A DNA stretch of 9,425 bases, taken from Flavisolibacter sp. (GTDB lineage Bacteria > Bacteroidota > Bacteroidia > Chitinophagales > Chitinophagaceae). Position numbers and translations under genes: made by a program. The notes below the pieces were generated by a model. That model searched no databases and was not told the DNA's origin. It worked only from the letters and a program-made list of their open reading frames with translations. Of the stretch, positions 6,708 through 9,425 are shown piece by piece. Positions within the stretch are counted from its first letter, which is position 1. Every line of letters begins with the position of its first letter. The stretch spans positions 1 through 9,425 of the forward strand of contig JAGIAB010000095.1 in assembly GCA_017745135.1 (NCBI GenBank), given 5' to 3'.

Positions 6708-6712
6708 TAGAA
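6697..6712. promoter_or_regulatory. BlaI-type operator, site 1
   Basis: TTCTACATTTGTAGAA has perfect 7-bp arms TTCTACA and TGTAGAA around two bases, and contains the TACA/TGTA core typical of BlaI/MecI/CopY operators. It covers the -7 promoter element, so a bound dimer of the adjacent repressor should block RNA polymerase. The link to this repressor is inference from position and family. Confidence 0.7.
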
Positions 6713-6716
6713 CAAA

Positions 6717-6732
6717 CAAGACATTTGTAGAA
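6717..6732. promoter_or_regulatory. BlaI-type operator, site 2 (degenerate)
   Basis: The 12 bases ACATTTGTAGAA at 6721-6732 repeat 6701-6712 exactly, 20 bp downstream, or about two helical turns. The left arm is degraded (CAAGACA instead of TTCTACA). It abuts the start codon at 6733. Its phase with site 1 would place two repressor dimers on the same face of the DNA. Confidence 0.55.
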
Positions 6733-7104
6733 ATGAAACTATCAAAGACCGAGGAACAGCTAATGGAAATTATTTGGGCTAAGGAAAAGGTTTTCCTTAA
6801 AGAGATCATGGAAAGCTATTCAGAGCCTAAACCGGCAGCTACAACAATTGCCACTTTACTAAAGAGAATGCAGGACAAAGGCTTTGTCGGCTATCAACTG
6901 TTTGGCAATTCAAGGCAATATTATCCGCTAATCAAAAAATCTGATTATTTCTCGAAACATGTAAAAGGAATGATCAAAAACTATTTTGACAATTCTGCGT
7001 TGCAGTTTGCTTCTTTCTTTACCTCCATTGGCGGGCTATCCAAATCGGAACTTCTTGAGTTGCGAAAAATTATTGATGAAGAAATTAAAAAGAAGAAAAA
7101 ATGA
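6733..7104 (+). CDS. BlaI/MecI/CopY-family transcriptional repressor
   Basis: A 123-residue protein of normal family length. Residues 1-70 form the winged helix: SKTEEQLMEIIWAKEKVFLKE is followed by the recognition-helix region ATTIATLLKRMQDKGFV (36-52) and a wing around YQLFGNSRQYYPL (54-66). Residues 71-123 are the helical dimerisation domain, ending in a lysine run. Members bind TACA/TGTA palindromes as dimers and leave DNA after cleavage or induction through a BlaR1-type partner. The partner gene follows with a 4-bp ATGA overlap. Operator-like palindromes lie directly upstream, so autorepression is expected. The segment corresponding to the Asn-Phe cleavage site of staphylococcal BlaI/MecI reads ASFFTS here (93-98), so cleavage, if any, must occur at a different bond. 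I give no gene symbol because no beta-lactamase or copper gene is linked. Confidence 0.93.
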   Translation: MKLSKTEEQLMEIIWAKEKVFLKEIMESYSEPKPAATTIATLLKRMQDKGFVGYQLFGNSRQYYPLIKKSDYFSKHVKGMIKNYFDNSALQFASFFTSIGGLSKSELLELRKIIDEEIKKKKK

Positions 7105-8627
7105 TCAGCTATCTCATCAAAATGATCTTGTGTTCAGGCATTTTATTACTTGCCTATTTTCTTTTGTTTGAAAGGGAAAAAACACATCGCTTCAACCGGT
7201 TTTACCTGCTTTTCAGCATAGGGTTTTCTTTTCTTGTTCCGTTTATCAGTATCAAGAATCAGAAGGAAGTGCTGCCTTTTGCAGAAACTGTATATGTGAT
7301 ACCAGAGAATATTGATAACAATTCTGGTAATGCTTATACCAACAATACTAGTCCCGTTGCTGTACCAACAAAGGGTGAAGATTGGAGACCAGATCCTCTT
7401 TTGATTGTTTACATTATGGTTGCTACAGGGCTATTGTTAAGGTTTGCGAAAAACCTATCTGTCCTGCTGAAAAGAAGTTGGACAGGAGAAAAATTACGAT
7501 ACCAAAATGCAAGGCTGGTTCTGTGCAATAATCATCTCATTCCTTTTAGTTTTCTTAATTCCATTTTTATTGATAAAGAAGAATATGAAAATGGAAAGGT
7601 CGAGAAAGAAATTTTGCAGCATGAACTTGCCCACGTTAAGCAAAAACATTCCCTGGATATTTTGTTTACAGAGTTGGTATTGTGTTTTGCCTGGTTTAAT
7701 CCTTTCCTGTACGGATATAAAAAAGCCATCCGGCTTAATCACGAGTTTTTAGCCGACGATGATGTTTTGAAAACTTTTCCCAATACGTCTTCTTATCAGT
7801 ACCTGTTATTGAATAAAATAAGCAGTGCTTCTCACTCTCTTCTGACCAGTTCCTTTAATTATATCACCACTAAAAAAAGATTGATCATGATGACGAAAAC
7901 AACTTCTCTTTTTAAATTGGTTTTAAAACAAACGGTGTTATTGCCTCTTTCTGTCTTACTGGTTTTTCTGTTCGGCACAAAGCTGGTTGCCCAGGGAAAA
8001 GAGCCTGGAAAAAAAGCTTCGGCAGAAAAACAACAAAAAAATGCCGAACAAAACGATACGTTAGGACGGTTAAAAAAATACTTTGCAAGTCGGTCTATAG
8101 GTTACACCGAACAAGGTGCATCACAGGAATTGTTGACCGAATACCAGCAGATCGTCAATAAATACAAGAAGTCTGCGAAGCCAGATTGGAAGGACTTTCA
8201 AGGCATGAGCAGTAAGGACAGATCACGACTTGAATCTATTTTCAAACAAATGAACATTGATCAGCAATACCAGCAGGAAATAGGCTTTTTTAAAAATTAT
8301 CCTCCAAGGCCTAAAGTCGTTCCTACAAAAGAGCAATTTGAACGCTTTAAAAATCCAAAGGAGTACGGAATTTGGATCAACGAAAAAAGGGTTCAAAATT
8401 CAGACTTGAACAAATACCAAAACACAGATTTTTCCAACGTGTTTGTAAGTAAGCTTTATCGTGCTGCAAAAAAAGGACGTAACTACAACTACCAGGTTAA
8501 TTTAATGACTAATGATTTCTATAAAGACTACTATAATAAAACGATGAGCCACATAAACGAAAGCAGTATGGGTGCTATAGTACACCCCAGAAACCGGGTA
8601 GGTTTAGGTATGAACATGATAGACTAA
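7101..8627 (+). CDS. M56-family (BlaR1-type) membrane metallopeptidase with unassigned C-terminal domain
   Basis: A 508-residue membrane protein. Predicted helices lie near 4-21, 33-51, 98-117 and 272-296. The zinc protease motif HELAH is at 174-178, and HEFLAD at 214-219 supplies the third ligand, E215, with D219; together these mark a gluzincin M56 domain likely to be active. M56 proteins of the BlaR1/MecR1 type sense an outside signal and trigger loss of their cognate repressor. Here the repressor gene overlaps by 4 bp (ATGA). The C-terminal 212 residues (about 297-508), presumably periplasmic, are not a penicillin-binding sensor domain: I see no convincing SxxK/SxN/KTG set. They begin with a charged Lys/Gln-rich linker and contain a segment YGIWINEKRVQN near 422-433 and YNYQVNLMTNDFY near 463-475. 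The ligand is unknown and beta-lactam sensing should not be assumed. Confidence 0.88.
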   Translation: MISYLIKMILCSGILLLAYFLLFEREKTHRFNRFYLLFSIGFSFLVPFISIKNQKEVLPFAETVYVIPENIDNNSGNAYTNNTSPVAVPTKGEDWRPDPLLIVYIMVATGLLLRFAKNLSVLLKRSWTGEKLRYQNARLVLCNNHLIPFSFLNSIFIDKEEYENGKVEKEILQHELAHVKQKHSLDILFTELVLCFAWFNPFLYGYKKAIRLNHEFLADDDVLKTFPNTSSYQYLLLNKISSASHSLLTSSFNYITTKKRLIMMTKTTSLFKLVLKQTVLLPLSVLLVFLFGTKLVAQGKEPGKKASAEKQQKNAEQNDTLGRLKKYFASRSIGYTEQGASQELLTEYQQIVNKYKKSAKPDWKDFQGMSSKDRSRLESIFKQMNIDQQYQQEIGFFKNYPPRPKVVPTKEQFERFKNPKEYGIWINEKRVQNSDLNKYQNTDFSNVFVSKLYRAAKKGRNYNYQVNLMTNDFYKDYYNKTMSHINESSMGAIVHPRNRVGLGMNMID

Positions 8628-8652
8628 ATACCTTGAATACGTTTTGCTTACC

Positions 8653-8737
8653 ATGATTGGCTTTTTGACAAATTACAAAATAGAACAGCAAGAAGCTTTC
8701 TCTCTATTTTTGCTTCATGTCTTCAAAAGCCAATCAT
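8653..8737. promoter_or_regulatory. 13-bp inverted repeat bracketing the start of the HMA-AraC gene
   Basis: ATGATTGGCTTTT (8653-8665) is the exact reverse complement of AAAAGCCAATCAT (8725-8737). The right arm lies within codons 3-7 of the regulator gene and the 59-nt loop holds its start codon at 8717. If transcribed, this stem could fold the leader and affect translation; as DNA, the arms could be paired regulator sites. A perfect 13-bp match this close is unlikely by chance. Confidence 0.5.
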
Positions 8738-9292
8738 CTTTTTATTAAGAACATGGTCTGTAACCGTTGTATTATGACGGTTGAAAATATCCTTAACCAA
8801 AATAGCATCCCATATACTAACGTTTCTTTAGGTGAAGTAGAATTGGAAAGAAAACTTTCTGCCGAAGAAACAAAGGCCGTTGATGCGGACCTGCAGAAGG
8901 TTGGTTTTGAACTCATCGACAAAAGGGTCAACAAGATCATTGAAGACATTAAACAAGCGGTGCTGGAATATTTGAACCTTGGAATGGACAGCCAGAACCT
9001 GAAGCTTTCGAGTTTTATCACCAAAAATATTCCTTACGATTATAGCTATCTAAGCGATCTGTTTTCTTCTATTGAAGGAAAAACGATTGAACAATATTTT
9101 ATTCTGCAGCGCATTGAAAAAGTAAAAGAGCTGCTGGTGTACGATCAGTTGTCGCTTACTGAAATTTCTTATCAAACAGGTTTCAGCAGTGTGCATCATT
9201 TATCTTCTCAATTCAAAAAAGTAACCGGCCTCACTCCTTCTCATTTTAAAAAGATCGGCATCGAAAGACGAAAAGCACTCGACCAACTCTAA
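8717..9292 (+). CDS. AraC-family regulator with N-terminal HMA-like CxxC domain
   Basis: A 191-residue regulator. Residues 6-68 look like a heavy-metal-associated (ferredoxin-like) fold: LFIKNMVCNRC places a CxxC pair at C15 and C18 in the usual metal-binding loop, followed by a helix TVENILN and a VELERKLSAEE strand-helix. Residues 75-180 are the AraC DNA-binding domain with two helix-turn-helix units, the first around DYSYLSDLFSSIEGKTIEQY (108-127) and the second LTEISYQTGFSSVHHLSSQF (147-166), ending in the typical TGLTPSHFKK. It lacks the cupin arm of AraC itself. The combination suggests a one-component sensor of a soft metal such as copper acting on nearby genes; metal and targets are inference. 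It lies 89 bp after the M56 gene, with the inverted repeat above around its start, so it is probably transcribed separately. A further gene starts about 105 bp downstream. Confidence 0.9.
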   Translation: MSSKANHLFIKNMVCNRCIMTVENILNQNSIPYTNVSLGEVELERKLSAEETKAVDADLQKVGFELIDKRVNKIIEDIKQAVLEYLNLGMDSQNLKLSSFITKNIPYDYSYLSDLFSSIEGKTIEQYFILQRIEKVKELLVYDQLSLTEISYQTGFSSVHHLSSQFKKVTGLTPSHFKKIGIERRKALDQL

Positions 9293-9324
9293 ATCCAAAA
9301 ATTATATAAATCTTCCCCTCAATT

Positions 9325-9360
9325 GCGTAAGGCTCTCGCCTCTACGCCATGGTAGTTTTG
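9325..9360 (+). promoter_or_regulatory. Dyad plus TAnnTTTG element before the next gene
   Basis: GCGTAAGGC (9325-9333) pairs with GCCT (9338-9341) and TACGC (9343-9347), leaving one bulged C and a TCTC centre. Five bases later comes TAGTTTTG (9353-9360), a full match to the -7 consensus TAnnTTTG, about 38 bp before the ATG at 9398. No TTTG sits at the -33 distance, where the dyad lies instead, which is what an activator-dependent promoter would look like. The HMA-AraC protein is the nearest candidate regulator. Confidence 0.45.
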
Positions 9361-9397
9361 TGTTGTCAATGATTCAATAATTACTAAAACAAATTTT

Positions 9398-9425
9398 ATG
9401 ACAACAAAAATTCAAAACAACAGCC
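9398..9425 (+). CDS. Start of a gene cut by the window edge
   Basis: ATG at 9398 opens MTTKIQNNS before the window ends. The A/T-rich leader, the TAnnTTTG element 38 bp upstream and the spacing behind the HMA-AraC gene make a genuine start likely. Nine residues are too few to identify it. A metal-handling protein would fit the neighbouring regulator, but that is only a guess from context. Confidence 0.5.

Noticed and set aside
6733..8627. Beta-lactam resistance operon (blaI-blaR1) reading
   Set aside because: No beta-lactamase or PBP gene is linked and the peptidase lacks a visible penicillin-binding sensor domain. Family membership alone does not give this function.

Overview
The window looks like chromosomal DNA from a member of the Bacteroidota, most plausibly a Chitinophagaceae-like bacterium. 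The support is AT-rich spacers, A-rich leaders in place of strong Shine-Dalgarno sites, matches to the Bacteroidota promoter element TAnnTTTG, a lipoprotein carrying the Bacteroidota surface-export signature right after its lipobox cysteine, and protein families typical of the phylum. The genus is inference; there is no rRNA or other marker here. I see no insertion sequence, phage gene, CRISPR array, tRNA or rRNA.

Layout from left to right. (1) 1-507 has no convincing gene but holds repeat-like palindromic DNA; one frame (2-241) is open apart from an amber codon. (2) 508-1074 encodes 3-methyladenine DNA glycosylase I (tag). (3) 1075-1969 is almost 900 bp without a gene. It carries a duplicated near-palindrome and two good plus-strand intrinsic terminators with no gene directly in front of them. 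(4) 1970-3514 encodes a predicted surface lipoprotein with YD-like beta repeats. (5) 3649-5686 is a tightly packed three-gene unit: lipoprotein, ECF sigma factor, and a single-pass membrane protein that may be its anti-sigma partner. Both junctions overlap by one base. (6) 5695-6543, on the minus strand and tail to tail with that unit, encodes a beta-hydroxyacid-dehydrogenase-family NAD(P) oxidoreductase. (7) 6733-8627 is a BlaI-type repressor and M56 (BlaR1-type) membrane metallopeptidase pair, overlapping by 4 bp. It is preceded by a promoter whose -7 element lies inside a BlaI-like palindrome that is half repeated exactly 20 bp downstream. (8) 8717-9292 encodes a one-component regulator joining an N-terminal HMA-like CxxC domain to a C-terminal AraC DNA-binding domain. 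(9) The first codons of another gene begin at 9398 behind a dyad and a TAnnTTTG element.

Three separate envelope or metal sensing modules therefore sit side by side: an ECF sigma/membrane protein/lipoprotein unit, a proteolytic repressor-relief pair, and a metal-type one-component regulator. The least described parts are the C-terminal domain of the M56 protein, which is not a beta-lactam sensor; the lipoprotein-sigma-membrane protein cassette; and the cis-elements around the HMA-AraC gene (a 13-bp inverted repeat bracketing its start codon, and a dyad just upstream of the next gene's -7 element). No ligand or target of these systems can be read from this window alone.
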